Below, piece by piece: positions 25,422 through 36,406 of a stretch of 44,150 bases of DNA; the first letter of the stretch is position 1, and every line of letters begins with the position of its first letter. The DNA lies in contig NZ_GL622296.1 in the NCBI RefSeq assembly GCF_000185385.1, positions 2,482,842 to 2,526,991 of the forward strand, written 5' to 3'. The DNA is from Lachnoanaerobaculum saburreum DSM 3986. GTDB taxonomy: Bacteria > Bacillota > Clostridia > Lachnospirales > Lachnospiraceae. The position numbers and the translations under genes were made by a program. Below the pieces are notes generated by a model. The model did not search any database. It worked only from the letters and a program-made list of their open reading frames with translations, and had not been told where the DNA came from.

Positions 25422-26627
25422 CTACAGCTTATTCAGCTCATTCATAAACTTATTTTGCATATCGGAGTCTATATTGTCATTTCTTTGTTCAAAATTATTG
25501 AACTTGGATGCGGCAGTCACACCTGCCGGTCTGTTTGTACTCTTGACTTTATCATCATGCTTTTCATCAAGTGCCTTTATATCTGCAAGTGTATGGACAT
25601 TTTCTTTATACCATCTTGTAAGTATACCGTCCGCATAGGTAAAGCTCTGTGATGAGGTATTTATCACAGTTCTGTTTATCGCCTCTACTACTATTTCAGG
25701 GCTGAAGCAGTACTCATCAAACCATTTCTTTACAAATCTTGACTCTACAGGTGCCAGAACTCTGTCATAGATTCCAAAAGCCTTTAACACGGCTCTGTTT
25801 TCATTGTAGAACTTTACATTATCTTCCTTTGCTTCCTCAACTGTAGTAATACCCTTCTCATGGAAAGAAAGTGCAATCTTTTCAATATAGCTGATACTCT
25901 TCTTACCCTTTTGAACTGAAATCTCTGCAATATACTCTAAGAGATCCTTTGACATTCCGACAACATCATAAAGATATGCCAGCTTTTCAGTATCTGTAGG
26001 TGAAAAAATCTTTTCAGTATATGTCTGTACACAAAAAACCAATTCCTGAAAGTCCTCATCGGATTTTAACTTAGGCAAATCTACAAGACTTCTGTCAGGA
26101 AGCTTGGGCGGTTTAGGCTCGGGCGGCTCTTCTATGGAATTTTCCTCTTTTTTTACTTCATCACCGGCTTGAGTTTCTAAGGTCTCATCTAAAACCTTAT
26201 CAGGCTCATCGGTATTATCCTCCTCTGAATTTTTTTCGGCATCTTTGGTTATTTCTCTTCTTCTGTATATTTCATTTGCAGCATTTAAGATGCGTCTTGC
26301 CTCCTCCAGCTCTTCTTTAGACGGAAGATTCTTGGTAAGAAGTATCTCTTCAAAGTCATCTCCGTTGCCAAGCTTTGCAATATTTTCTTCCTTTTCAATC
26401 AATATACCGCTTTTACACCAATATGCTATGGCTCTCTCAACATCTTTTATGGTAAGTTCAAGGGCATCTGCTATGATCTCGGGATTTATCAATCTGTCAG
26501 CATTTCTCAGCATAAAAAGATATACTTTTATATAATCGCCATTTGCCTTTAGCATATATTTATCTATAAATTCTGACGGCAAACTTACAATACTCGTTAT
26601 ATCTGCCTTTAAAAAATCGTACTTCAT
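25422..26627 (-). CDS. DnaD/DnaB-domain replication initiation protein
   Basis: The roughly 401-residue protein has an N-terminal winged-helix-like region (KYMLKANGDYIKVYLFMLRNAD, about residues 20-45). A long acidic Glu/Asp/Pro-rich linker follows (about 125-205). The C-terminal DnaD-like domain (about 210-345) contains YDVVGMSKDLLEYIAEIS and AFGIYDRVLAPVESRFVKKWF, with a final YADGILTRWY (DnaB_2/DnaD YxxxIxxxW-type) motif. It probably helps primosome assembly with the DnaC-like ATPase encoded next. The start at 26627 is preceded by GGGAG; an upstream in-frame ATG lacks a site. Confidence 0.88.
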   Translation of the reverse strand: MKYDFLKADITSIVSLPSEFIDKYMLKANGDYIKVYLFMLRNADRLINPEIIADALELTIKDVERAIAYWCKSGILIEKEENIAKLGNGDDFEEILLTKNLPSKEELEEARRILNAANEIYRRREITKDAEKNSEEDNTDEPDKVLDETLETQAGDEVKKEENSIEEPPEPKPPKLPDRSLVDLPKLKSDEDFQELVFCVQTYTEKIFSPTDTEKLAYLYDVVGMSKDLLEYIAEISVQKGKKSISYIEKIALSFHEKGITTVEEAKEDNVKFYNENRAVLKAFGIYDRVLAPVESRFVKKWFDEYCFSPEIVVEAINRTVINTSSQSFTYADGILTRWYKENVHTLADIKALDEKHDDKVKSTNRPAGVTAASKFNNFEQRNDNIDSDMQNKFMNELNKL

Positions 26628-26684
26628 AGCTCTCCCTTTATCAAAAAATCGATATTTCCATATCATTATAATTTATTTCATAAT

Positions 26685-28061
26685 TTATTTCCCAAGCAAA
26701 AACTCACCCACTCTTAAGATATCTCCGGCACCCATTGTAATAAGCAAATCACCCTTATGTAAATCCTCCAAGAGGTAATTTTCTATCTCATCAAAAGTAT
26801 CAAAGCTTGTAGCATTCCCGCCAAGTTCATTTATCCTGTCTGAGAGAAGATGTGAACTCACTCCGAGATTGTCGGTTTCTCTGGCCGGATAAATCTTTGC
26901 AATGATTACTTGTTCCACATTCTTTAAAACATTTGCAAAATCTTCAAATAATGCCTTAGTTCTGGTGTAGGTATGTGGCTGGAATACTACCACAAGTCTG
27001 TCATGAGGATATCTCTTTGCAATATTCAATGTAGCGGAGATCTCACTCGGATGATGTGCATAATCATCAACTATTGTTATGCCGTCAAGTTTTCCCTTGA
27101 TTTCAAATCTTCTGTCCACACCCTTAAACTCCAAAAGTCCTCTTCTTATATCTTCAATACCGACTCCAAGTTCGAAGGCGACACAGACAGCCGCCAAGGC
27201 ATTGTATATATTGTGATTTCCGCCTACACAAAGCTTAACATCCTCATATGTCTCTTCTTTATGAACCAGATCAAATGTAGGATATCCTATGGCATCATAT
27301 CTTATATTTGCAGCATAACAGTCACTGTTTTCAGTTCCATATCTTACTACATTGCCTTCATATCCCATTGTAATCTCTCTGTTGTTTTTAATCTTATCAT
27401 TTATTATTATACAACCCTCACGGCTTGTGTTTTTTACAAATTTCTTAAAAGAGTCTCTGATATCATCCAGATCCTTAAAAAAATCCAGATGATCCTCCTC
27501 AATATTCAGTATAACACCTACTGTAGGATACAATTCAAGAAAGCTGTTTGTATATTCACATGCTTCCGTAACAAAGGTGTCACCATTTCCTATATAAACA
27601 TTTCCCCTTATCTTCTTTACAATTCCTCCTACCGAAATTGTAGGATCCAGATTTGTATCAAGTAAAATATATGATAACATAGAGGTGGTGGTGGTCTTTC
27701 CATGTGTACCGCTTATTGCAATACTTTCTTTAAATTTTGACATGACATATCCAAGCAACTGCGCTCTGGTCATCACCTTGATATTTTTTTCTTTTGCTTT
27801 GATAAATTCGGGATTGTCCTTATGTATGGCTGCCGTATATACAAATAAATCTATATCATCACTGATATTATTTTTATTTTGTCCTATAAATACTTTTATA
27901 CCTCTGTTTTCAAGGTCTTTTGTCCTGTTACTTGCTTTTGTATCTGAGCCGCTCACTTTGAAGCCCTTCTCTAAAAGTACTCTTGCCAACCCGCTCATGC
28001 TGATACCGCCAATGCCACAAAAATATATGTGCTTTATGTCATTAAATTTAATCTCGCTCAA
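26685..28061 (-). CDS. murC: UDP-N-acetylmuramate--L-alanine ligase
   Basis: The 458-residue Mur ligase adds L-Ala to UDP-MurNAc in peptidoglycan synthesis. It shows the N-terminal Rossmann CGIGGISMSGLA, the ATP loop SGTHGKTTTTSM (about residue 118), EACEY and NIEEDHLDF, and the C-terminal DDYAHHPSEI with QPHTYTRT. Length is normal. It lies between the flavin reductase-like and dnaD-like genes without dcw-cluster partners. Confidence 0.97.
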   Translation of the reverse strand: MSEIKFNDIKHIYFCGIGGISMSGLARVLLEKGFKVSGSDTKASNRTKDLENRGIKVFIGQNKNNISDDIDLFVYTAAIHKDNPEFIKAKEKNIKVMTRAQLLGYVMSKFKESIAISGTHGKTTTTSMLSYILLDTNLDPTISVGGIVKKIRGNVYIGNGDTFVTEACEYTNSFLELYPTVGVILNIEEDHLDFFKDLDDIRDSFKKFVKNTSREGCIIINDKIKNNREITMGYEGNVVRYGTENSDCYAANIRYDAIGYPTFDLVHKEETYEDVKLCVGGNHNIYNALAAVCVAFELGVGIEDIRRGLLEFKGVDRRFEIKGKLDGITIVDDYAHHPSEISATLNIAKRYPHDRLVVVFQPHTYTRTKALFEDFANVLKNVEQVIIAKIYPARETDNLGVSSHLLSDRINELGGNATSFDTFDEIENYLLEDLHKGDLLITMGAGDILRVGEFLLGK

Positions 28062-28077
28062 AAGATGCCTCCTAGGA

Positions 28078-28644
28078 TTATCTTGTTTTTTTCTTTTTTA
28101 CACTATAACCAAAGGTACCGAGTACCTTTGACAGCCCGATATACTCTCCATGATTATATACTACCATGTCGGCTTTTGTCAGGTCAAATTTGTTTTTTAC
28201 ATCCATATATTTTGAATCTACATTCACAGCCACAACCTTTGCTATAAACATATGATGTGAACCAAGCTCCAAGATATTTTCCACCTTACATTCTATACAG
28301 ACCGGACTTTCCTTAACAGACGGAGCAGCTACCACTTTTGATGGCAACTGCTCTATCTTCATAACCTTCCATTTATCAATATCTCTGCCTGATTTTACAC
28401 CACATTCATCTGCCGTTTTTATCAGCCTTTCATTGGTGAGATTGATAACAAACTCACCCGACTTTTTTATTATATCATATGAATATCTGCTTGGTCTAAG
28501 AGAAATATACAGCATAGGCGGGTTTGTACATATTGTACCTGTCCATGCTACAGTGACAATATCACTTCTTTTCCCGTCACTACAGCTCACCATCACCACA
28601 GGTACCGGATACAGCATATTTCCCGGTTTAAAATCAATTCTCAT
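28078..28644 (-). CDS. Flavin reductase-like FMN-binding domain protein
   Basis: The roughly 188-residue protein is a split-barrel FMN-binding protein. It shows the N-terminal GNMLYPVPVVMVSC, the VAWTGTICTNPPMLYISLRPSRYSYDII core and FVINLTNERL, which bind FMN in the flavin reductase family. Its partner and electron acceptor are unknown. The start at 28644 fits the family, overlaps the end of the shikimate kinase gene by 11 nt and lacks a strong ribosome-binding site; the longer frame upstream is out-of-frame shikimate-kinase sequence and is rejected. Confidence 0.85.
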   Translation of the reverse strand: MRIDFKPGNMLYPVPVVMVSCSDGKRSDIVTVAWTGTICTNPPMLYISLRPSRYSYDIIKKSGEFVINLTNERLIKTADECGVKSGRDIDKWKVMKIEQLPSKVVAAPSVKESPVCIECKVENILELGSHHMFIAKVVAVNVDSKYMDVKNKFDLTKADMVVYNHGEYIGLSKVLGTFGYSVKKKKTR

Positions 28645-29296
28645 TTTTCTTAAAATATCTCTTCTTATTTTTTCCTTGGATACCGCTCTTAAAACTATTG
28701 CCGTCTTTACCGCTTCTTTCTTTTGCAGTCTTTTCTTTGCTCTTGGCTTTTGAAAGTCTTCTGCCTTTGAAATTTCTTTTTTTCCTCGGCTTTTCACCCA
28801 ACATCTCACATATTTCATCAATGGTGTTTGCCAAAGTCTTCTTCATTTCATTGACTGTGATATCTGCATACTTTTCATAAAGCGGTGTTCTCTCAAGGTA
28901 AAGATCCTTTAAAGTCTGGCCTTCTTTTAGAGTGATTCCTCTCTCTCTCAAATCTCCCAGTCTTGACTTTATTGCAGTATATGACAGCTCTAAATATATT
29001 ACAACACTTATTTCCTTCAGATGCTCCATGGCTTTAGTGCCGTATACTACACTTCCTCCGGGAGATATAATGCTGTTTGTAACATCAAGTGAGGCATTTA
29101 CCTCGTCCTCTATTTTTCTAAAGCCGTCATCACCGTACTCTTTTATAAGTTCCTTTAAAAGCTTTCCATATCTTTCTTGAATTACTATATCTGTATCTAC
29201 AAACTTTTTTCCAAGTCTTTTAGCTAAAACTATTCCCACTGAGGACTTGCCGGATGCCGGCATTCCAATCAATGTAATATTAGTCTTTCTTCCCAT
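28634..29296 (-). CDS. aroK: Shikimate kinase with basic C-terminal extension
   Basis: The roughly 220-residue kinase phosphorylates shikimate in aromatic amino-acid synthesis. It shows Walker A GMPASGKSSVG (residues 11-21), the shikimate-binding DTD motif, GGSVV (about 82) and the adenine/lid segment with LYLERTPLYEKYAD. The catalytic part ends near residue 165; the last 54 residues are about 40% Lys/Arg with no hydrophobic core. The start at 29296 has AGGAG nearby. Other aro genes are not nearby. Confidence 0.88.
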   Translation of the reverse strand: MGRKTNITLIGMPASGKSSVGIVLAKRLGKKFVDTDIVIQERYGKLLKELIKEYGDDGFRKIEDEVNASLDVTNSIISPGGSVVYGTKAMEHLKEISVVIYLELSYTAIKSRLGDLRERGITLKEGQTLKDLYLERTPLYEKYADITVNEMKKTLANTIDEICEMLGEKPRKKRNFKGRRLSKAKSKEKTAKERSGKDGNSFKSGIQGKNKKRYFKKNEN

Positions 29297-29303
29297 ATCT
29301 CTC

Positions 29304-30965
29304 CTACATCTGTATTCCCAATACAAGACTCGGTACAAGTTGCTTCTTTCTTGATACCACCGATTCAAGCTCTATAACTCCGGCATCACCGACATCATAA
29401 GCACCCTCTTCAATCCTAAATGCCTTCATTACAAGTGACATGGCTCCGGAACCTACACATATAAGTCTTGTAGACTGTTCCAATATATTTGTCAACATAA
29501 AAAACATCATATCTTCTTCACTGCTCTCATGCAGCTTTATAAGAAAAGGCATCAGCCTGCTTTCTATCTCACTTAACTCTTCTTCATTAAGTGAACTTAT
29601 CTGACCTATTCCTATGGTACTCTTACCAAGTGCAAAGGTCTTATAGTCCTGATGGAAAATCTGTTCATCGGTCTTTCCCTTCAGATTACTTGCAGATGCG
29701 AACATTTGATTTGCATATTTTTCTATATCAATACCTGCAATCTTTGCAAGTGCAAGTCCTGCCGCCTTATCCGCCGCAGTACATGTAGGAGAACGAAACA
29801 GCAATGTATCAGAAATGATTGCAGAACACATAAGTCCTGCTATATGAGGCGGAATCTCAATTCCCTTTTCATGATACATCTGATATATGATGGTAGAAGT
29901 GCAACCAAGAGGCTGATTTCTGAAATATACAGGTCCGATGGTCTCTATAGTGCCAAGTCTGTGGTGGTCAATTATTTCAAGGACATTTGCATGCTCTATA
30001 CCGTCCACCGCCTGACTCTTTTCATTGTGGTCAACCATTATTACTCTCTTGCCCTTGGCACCCAGCAAATTTCTTCTTGAGAACATGCCAAGATACTTAC
30101 CATGTTTATCAAGAACCGGAAAATCTCTATGCCTTACACTTGCCATTACATCCTTTACATCATCCAGATAATCTTCATTTTCAAATGTAATGAGATTTGC
30201 AGTCTTCATAAAATAATTAATAGGCATGGACTGGTTGATAAGCCTTGCAACTGTAAAGCTGTCATACGCGGTTGTTATAACTGTAGTACCATGATCTTTT
30301 GCAATCTTTTGAATAGTTCTGGATGCACCCGCACCCTCACATACTATTATACATGCCGCTCCCATCTCAATAGCACACAGCTGCATCTCATATCTGTTGC
30401 CAAGTATTACAAGATCATCCTTTTCGATATAAAACTCCATCATATCAGGATTTGCGGCCGCCACCACTACCTTGCCTTCATTAAAATAAGCATCTTCATC
30501 TCCCACCACCAGAGTGCCTTCCAGTGTCTCTATAATATTTGAGTATCTTGTATTAGCCTTTGCAAGTATCCTGCTGTCATATATATTCATATATGAGTTT
30601 GCAATATCGCTGACAGATATTATACCCTCAAGGTCACCGTCACTGTTTACTGCCGGCAAAGTCACCACATCAAGTTCCTGCATAAGTGACCATGCTTTTT
30701 TAAATGATATATTCTTATCAACACCCTTTGTATGCTTTATATCAATATCCTTTATCTGAGTCTTTACACTCTCAGTAAGCTTAGGCGGTTTAACCTTGAA
30801 ATAATTCAATACGAATTTGGTCTCCTCATTGATTTCTCCGGCACGCCTTGGTAAAAACTCTCCTTCTTCAGTTTTTGACTTTAGATCGGCATAACTGATA
30901 GCCGCACAAATTGAATCTGTGTCCGGGTTTTTATGACCCATTATCAATGTTCTAAGCTTTGACAT
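29304..30965 (-). CDS. ppaC: Manganese-dependent family II inorganic pyrophosphatase with CBS/DRTGG insert
   Basis: The 553-residue DHH-family enzyme hydrolyses pyrophosphate. It shows GHKNPDTDSI (metal ligands, residues 10-19), a CBS-DRTGG-CBS regulatory insert (about 65-305) that in the family binds adenine nucleotides, DHNEKSQ (about 312), IDHHRLG (about 335) and the C-terminal substrate motif SRKKQ. It pulls PPi-forming reactions such as nucleotide synthesis and fits the neighbouring guaB and prs. The insert implies regulation by AMP/ATP or similar ligands. Confidence 0.95.
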   Translation of the reverse strand: MSKLRTLIMGHKNPDTDSICAAISYADLKSKTEEGEFLPRRAGEINEETKFVLNYFKVKPPKLTESVKTQIKDIDIKHTKGVDKNISFKKAWSLMQELDVVTLPAVNSDGDLEGIISVSDIANSYMNIYDSRILAKANTRYSNIIETLEGTLVVGDEDAYFNEGKVVVAAANPDMMEFYIEKDDLVILGNRYEMQLCAIEMGAACIIVCEGAGASRTIQKIAKDHGTTVITTAYDSFTVARLINQSMPINYFMKTANLITFENEDYLDDVKDVMASVRHRDFPVLDKHGKYLGMFSRRNLLGAKGKRVIMVDHNEKSQAVDGIEHANVLEIIDHHRLGTIETIGPVYFRNQPLGCTSTIIYQMYHEKGIEIPPHIAGLMCSAIISDTLLFRSPTCTAADKAAGLALAKIAGIDIEKYANQMFASASNLKGKTDEQIFHQDYKTFALGKSTIGIGQISSLNEEELSEIESRLMPFLIKLHESSEEDMMFFMLTNILEQSTRLICVGSGAMSLVMKAFRIEEGAYDVGDAGVIELESVVSRKKQLVPSLVLGIQM

Positions 30966-30978
30966 AATTTCCTCTTAA

Positions 30979-31905
30979 CTAAATTTTTTCACTAAATAAT
31001 TTTTCAGGGTACACTCCCTTATCTACCAGGTCTTTTATTGAATTAACAACAATTTCCCTGTCTTCTTTATAGGTTACTCCAAACCATTTATCATGGCTTT
31101 TTAATACCTCTACACTTGCTCTTTTTGACTTTATAGCTTCATCTATCACTGACGGCAGGAGATATTCACTTTTTAACTCATTTTTTATATTCTTTAAAAA
31201 CTTAGGAAAGCCTTCCTCAAGAATATCCAAAAATTCCGGTGTAAGTCCCCACATATTCATTGAAACAATGTCGTCCAAGTCTATATCTCTCTTTTGCTTA
31301 TTTTCATCCACCGCATTCAAAATGCCGTTTTTTACTTCTATTTCAAATGTCTCCGTTACATCTGCCAGCTTGTTATCGGCATCTACCTTACAAACTCCTC
31401 TTGTAACTCCGCCGTTGTCTGAAAGTGTATTCTTCAGCACAAACCCCGCCATACAAAGGTCAAGTTTATCACTGTCACCCTTCATATGCTCTTTCATATA
31501 GTCATATACTATTCTAAAGCCCTCTTTGCCGTAGTAATCGTCGGCATTTATTACCACAAAAGGCTCATTTACAAGTCCCTTTATCTCAAGCAATGCCTGA
31601 CCTGTGCCCCATGGCTTTGTCCTACCCTTAGGACATGTAAAACCTTTCGGCAGATCGTCAAGCTCTTGGAAAGCGTAGTCCACATCTATATATTTTTTTA
31701 TTCTGTCTCCGATAATCTCTTTAAAATCTTTCTCAAGGTCATGGCGTATGATAAAAATCACTTTATTAAAGCCTGCTTCTTTTGCATCATATATTGAATA
31801 GTCCATAATGATCTCACCGCCGGGTCCTACCGGTGTCAGCTGCTTTATGCCGCCGCCAAATCTTGAACCGATGCCTGCCGCCATAACTACTAATGTTGCG
31901 TCCAT
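30979..31905 (-). CDS. Sugar-phosphate nucleotidyltransferase family protein
   Basis: The roughly 308-residue protein has the N-terminal MAAGIGSRFGGGIKQLTPVGP signature of NTP-sugar transferases, GTGQALLEIK, VINADDYYG (metal Asp pair, about residue 110) and NMWGLTP. It would activate a sugar phosphate, or a related phosphorylated compound, with an NTP, releasing PPi; the substrate is not clear. It lies 4 nt after guaB and 13 nt before the pyrophosphatase gene, which could remove its PPi. The start at 31905 has AGGAG 7 nt upstream. Confidence 0.85.
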   Translation of the reverse strand: MDATLVVMAAGIGSRFGGGIKQLTPVGPGGEIIMDYSIYDAKEAGFNKVIFIIRHDLEKDFKEIIGDRIKKYIDVDYAFQELDDLPKGFTCPKGRTKPWGTGQALLEIKGLVNEPFVVINADDYYGKEGFRIVYDYMKEHMKGDSDKLDLCMAGFVLKNTLSDNGGVTRGVCKVDADNKLADVTETFEIEVKNGILNAVDENKQKRDIDLDDIVSMNMWGLTPEFLDILEEGFPKFLKNIKNELKSEYLLPSVIDEAIKSKRASVEVLKSHDKWFGVTYKEDREIVVNSIKDLVDKGVYPEKLFSEKI

Positions 31906-31909
31906 AATA

Positions 31910-33379
<1,470 letters not shown>

Positions 33380-33391
33380 TTACGGATACAA

Positions 33392-33432
33392 TAGTACCTG
33401 TCTTTAGTGACTTTCACAAACATAAAGTACTA
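33392..33432 (-). promoter_or_regulatory. Stem-loop in the guaB leader
   Basis: The ends TAGTAC (33392-33397) and GTACTA (33427-33432) pair. Inside, on the minus strand, TTTA/TAAA and GTGA/TCAC can pair further with bulges. It lies between the promoter and the ribosome-binding site and shares an AGTACTT...TTGTG...GGTACT pattern with the permease leader hairpin. Confidence 0.4.
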
Positions 33433-33457
33433 ATAAACAATAATTATTTTTCTCATT

Positions 33458-33486
33458 AGTCTAACAAATACAAACTATACTGTCAA
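33458..33486 (-). promoter_or_regulatory. Promoter of guaB
   Basis: On the minus strand a perfect TTGACA (33481-33486, overlapping the purD stop) is followed by a 17-bp spacer and TAGACT (33458-33463). The leader is about 90 nt. Confidence 0.6.
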
Positions 33487-34757
33487 TCATACGAGTCTAT
33501 ACTTATTCCGATATCATTTCTCATATACTTGTTTTCAAAGTTTATAAGCTTTGTTGCCTCATAAGCCTTATTTCTTGCCTCTTTTAAAGTAGGTGCCGTT
33601 GCGGTGATACCTAAAACCCTGCCTCCGTTTGTGAGTACATCACCGTTTACCCTTTTTGTACCTGCATGAAAAGCAAATATATCGTTTTTTCTTTCAAAGT
33701 TTTCAAGTCCCGATATTTTCTTACCCCTCTCATACTTTAGAGGATAGCCTTTGCTTGCAAGTACCACACATACTGCCGCATTGTCCTTAAACTTAAGATC
33801 AATCTTATCAAGATGCCCGTCAATACAGGCCTCAAAAACATCTATAATATCATTTTCCATCCTTGGAAGCACTACCTGAGTTTCAGGGTCGCCAAATCTG
33901 GCATTGTATTCAAGTACCTTTACACCGCTTTTTGTAAGCATCAGACCGTAGAATATAATTCCCTTAAACTCTCTGTCCTCGGCTCTCATAGCATCCACAG
34001 TTTTTTGATAGATATGTTCCCTACAGTATCTGTCAATCTCCTCGGTATAAAAAGGACTTGGGCTGAAAGTCCCCATTCCGCCTGTATTAAGACCCTTATC
34101 TCCATCATTTGCCCTCTTGTGATCCTGTGCGGAGGTCATAAGTGCATAGTGAGTACCGTCTACAAATGAGAGTACACTCACCTCTCTGCCCTCCAAAAAC
34201 TCTTCTATTACTACAGTATTTCCGGCATCACCGAAACTCTTATCAATCATAAGTTCTTCAATACCTGTTTTTGCTTCTTCAAAATTCTTACAGATTAACA
34301 CTCCTTTTCCCAGTGCAAGTCCGTCCGCCTTTAAAACTACAGGATAATCAGCTCCTTTTAAATACTTAAGCGCTTTTTGAGGGTCATTAAATTTTTCATA
34401 ATCTGCTGTCGGTATACCGTATTTTTTCATAAGCTCTTTAGAGAATGCTTTCGACCCCTCAAGTATGGCCGCATTCTTCCTTGGTCCGAATACTCTAAGC
34501 CCCTTCTTTTCAAACCTGTCGACTATTCCGCCTACAAGCGGGTCGTCCATCCCTATTATGGTCAGGTCTATCTTTTCATTTTTTGCAAAGTCCACAAGTG
34601 AGTCAAAGTCCGTCACGGATATTGCGATATTTGTTGCAATTTCTTCCGTACCTGCATTTCCCGGTGCAACATAGATTTTCGGATTTTTCTTACTCTCTGA
34701 AAGCTTCTTTACAATAGCATGCTCTCTTCCGCCGCCACCTACAACCAATATCTTCAT
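33483..34757 (-). CDS. purD: Phosphoribosylamine--glycine ligase
   Basis: The 424-residue ATP-grasp enzyme makes GAR in purine synthesis. It shows VVGGGGREHAIVKKL, APGNAGTEEIA, the ATP-binding DYPVVLKADGLALGKGV (about residue 140), GRRE-like GREVSVLSFVDG and YNARFGDPETQ. It overlaps purN by 4 nt and is the last gene of the pyr-pur run before the guaB promoter. Confidence 0.97.
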   Translation of the reverse strand: MKILVVGGGGREHAIVKKLSESKKNPKIYVAPGNAGTEEIATNIAISVTDFDSLVDFAKNEKIDLTIIGMDDPLVGGIVDRFEKKGLRVFGPRKNAAILEGSKAFSKELMKKYGIPTADYEKFNDPQKALKYLKGADYPVVLKADGLALGKGVLICKNFEEAKTGIEELMIDKSFGDAGNTVVIEEFLEGREVSVLSFVDGTHYALMTSAQDHKRANDGDKGLNTGGMGTFSPSPFYTEEIDRYCREHIYQKTVDAMRAEDREFKGIIFYGLMLTKSGVKVLEYNARFGDPETQVVLPRMENDIIDVFEACIDGHLDKIDLKFKDNAAVCVVLASKGYPLKYERGKKISGLENFERKNDIFAFHAGTKRVNGDVLTNGGRVLGITATAPTLKEARNKAYEATKLINFENKYMRNDIGISIDSYD

Positions 34758-35350
34758 AAAACCTCTCCGTTTGCAATCATTTCAACAGCCTTCGGTAAAA
34801 TAATCCACTCAGCCTCTTCCATTACCCGTCTTTGCAAAGTCATTGCATCATCACCCGGTAATACATTTACCGCTTTTTGAATTATTATTCTGCCTGTATC
34901 TATACCGGTATCTACAAAATGCACAGTGGCACCTGTCACCTTGACACCGCGATTTAATGCCGCCTCATGTACCTTCAGTCCATAATAGCCTTTTCCGCAA
35001 AAACTCGGTATCAGTGAAGGATGAATATTTATTATCCTGTTTTCAAATGCATCCACTATATCTTTTGAAATATTTACCAAAAACCCCGCCAACACTATAA
35101 GGTCGGGGTTTAATCTTTTCAATTCATCAAGTAATGCCTTATCAAAATCATCTCTGTTTAAAAAGCTCTTCGGTAAGATACATTTGTTTTCTATTCCGGC
35201 TTCTTTTGCTCTTTTAAGTGCATAGGCATCTGCATTATTTGAGATAACCGACTTTACCCTGATATTTTTTATATCGCCTTTATCTATTGCCTTTATAATG
35301 GCGGCAAGATTGGTACCGCCACCTGAAACTAAACATACGATATCAAACAT
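34754..35350 (-). CDS. purN: Phosphoribosylglycinamide formyltransferase (folate-dependent)
   Basis: The 198-residue enzyme formylates GAR using 10-formyl-THF. It shows LVSGGGTNLAAII at the start, VLAGFL, the catalytic INIHPSLIPSF (Asn/His, about residue 100) and the VHFVDTGIDTGRII loop with the catalytic Asp. It lies 8 nt after purM and overlaps purD by 4 nt. Confidence 0.96.
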   Translation of the reverse strand: MFDIVCLVSGGGTNLAAIIKAIDKGDIKNIRVKSVISNNADAYALKRAKEAGIENKCILPKSFLNRDDFDKALLDELKRLNPDLIVLAGFLVNISKDIVDAFENRIINIHPSLIPSFCGKGYYGLKVHEAALNRGVKVTGATVHFVDTGIDTGRIIIQKAVNVLPGDDAMTLQRRVMEEAEWIILPKAVEMIANGEVL

Positions 35351-35358
35351 AGATTCTC

Positions 35359-36384
35359 CTATATAAGCTCTATTCCCTTTGTTCCTTTATCAATATATCC
35401 TATTTCAAAGGCTTTTTCTCCTGCCTTATTTATTGCATCTAAAGTTTTTTCAACATCGCCTTTATCTACCGATATTACCATACCGATTCCCATATTGAAG
35501 GTGTTGTACATCATTTCCTCACTGATATCACCCTTTTTTGCCATAAGTGTAAATATAGCCGGTACCTCATAAGAGTCTTTTTTTACCACCGCCTTTGTGC
35601 CTTCTGTCAACATTCTCGGAATATTCTCATAAAAGCCGCCGCCTGTTATATGTGAACATGCCTTTATTTTGATACCGTTTTCTTTTACGGATTTTAATGC
35701 CCTTACATAGATTTTTGTAGGAGCCAAAAGCACCTCTCCCAAAGTCTTATTAAGTTCTTCATAGTAAGTATTAAGTGATTCCTTTGTCATATCAAACACC
35801 TTCCTTACCAAAGAAAATCCGTTTGAATGTACACCGCTTGATGCAATACCGATAAGTGCATCTCCGGTCTTCAAATCCTTGCCGTCTATAAGGTCACATT
35901 TGTCGGCCACTCCTACACAAAAGCCTGCAAGGTCATATTCATCCTCCGAATAAAATCCCGGCATCTCTGCCGTCTCTCCGCCAATCAAGGCTGCATTTGA
36001 CTGTACACAACCGTCTGCCACTCCCTTTACAATAGCAGCTATTTTTTGCGGCTCATTCCTGCCGCAGGCTATATAGTCTAAGAAAAACAGCGGCTCACCG
36101 CCTGCACATGCCACATCATTCACGCACATTGCCACACAGTCAATGCCTATAGTATCATGCTTATCCATAATAAAGGCAAGCTTTAACTTGGTTCCTACTC
36201 CGTCTGTTCCGGATAAAAGTATAGGTTCTTGCATCTCCTTAATCTTACTAAGTGAAAATGCACCTGAGAAACCTCCAAGTCCGCCTAAGACCTCCGCTCT
36301 CATAGTTGACTTCACATGCTCTTTCATCAGCTCCACGGCCTTATAACCCGCTTTGATATCCACACCGGCACTCTTGTAATCCAT
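35359..36384 (-). CDS. purM: Phosphoribosylformylglycinamidine cyclo-ligase
   Basis: The 341-residue AIR synthetase closes the imidazole ring. It shows YKSAGVDIKAGYKAVELM, LSGTDGVGTKLKLAF (about residue 60), GIDCVAMCVNDV, LIGGETAEMPGFY and HITGGGFYENIPRML (about 245). Length is normal. It lies 22 nt after purE. Confidence 0.97.
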   Translation of the reverse strand: MDYKSAGVDIKAGYKAVELMKEHVKSTMRAEVLGGLGGFSGAFSLSKIKEMQEPILLSGTDGVGTKLKLAFIMDKHDTIGIDCVAMCVNDVACAGGEPLFFLDYIACGRNEPQKIAAIVKGVADGCVQSNAALIGGETAEMPGFYSEDEYDLAGFCVGVADKCDLIDGKDLKTGDALIGIASSGVHSNGFSLVRKVFDMTKESLNTYYEELNKTLGEVLLAPTKIYVRALKSVKENGIKIKACSHITGGGFYENIPRMLTEGTKAVVKKDSYEVPAIFTLMAKKGDISEEMMYNTFNMGIGMVISVDKGDVEKTLDAINKAGEKAFEIGYIDKGTKGIELI

Positions 36385-36406
36385 ATTACCTCCAATTTGA
36401 CTCTTA

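Noticed and set aside
26973-27665. 230-codon open frame antisense to murC
   Set aside because: Murc-coding strand explains it; composition is Tyr/Cys/Ile-biased as expected for a shadow frame.
28645-28821. N-terminal extension of the flavin reductase-like protein
   Set aside because: The extra 59 codons lie inside the shikimate kinase gene in another frame and are very basic; the domain begins at the internal Met at 28644.
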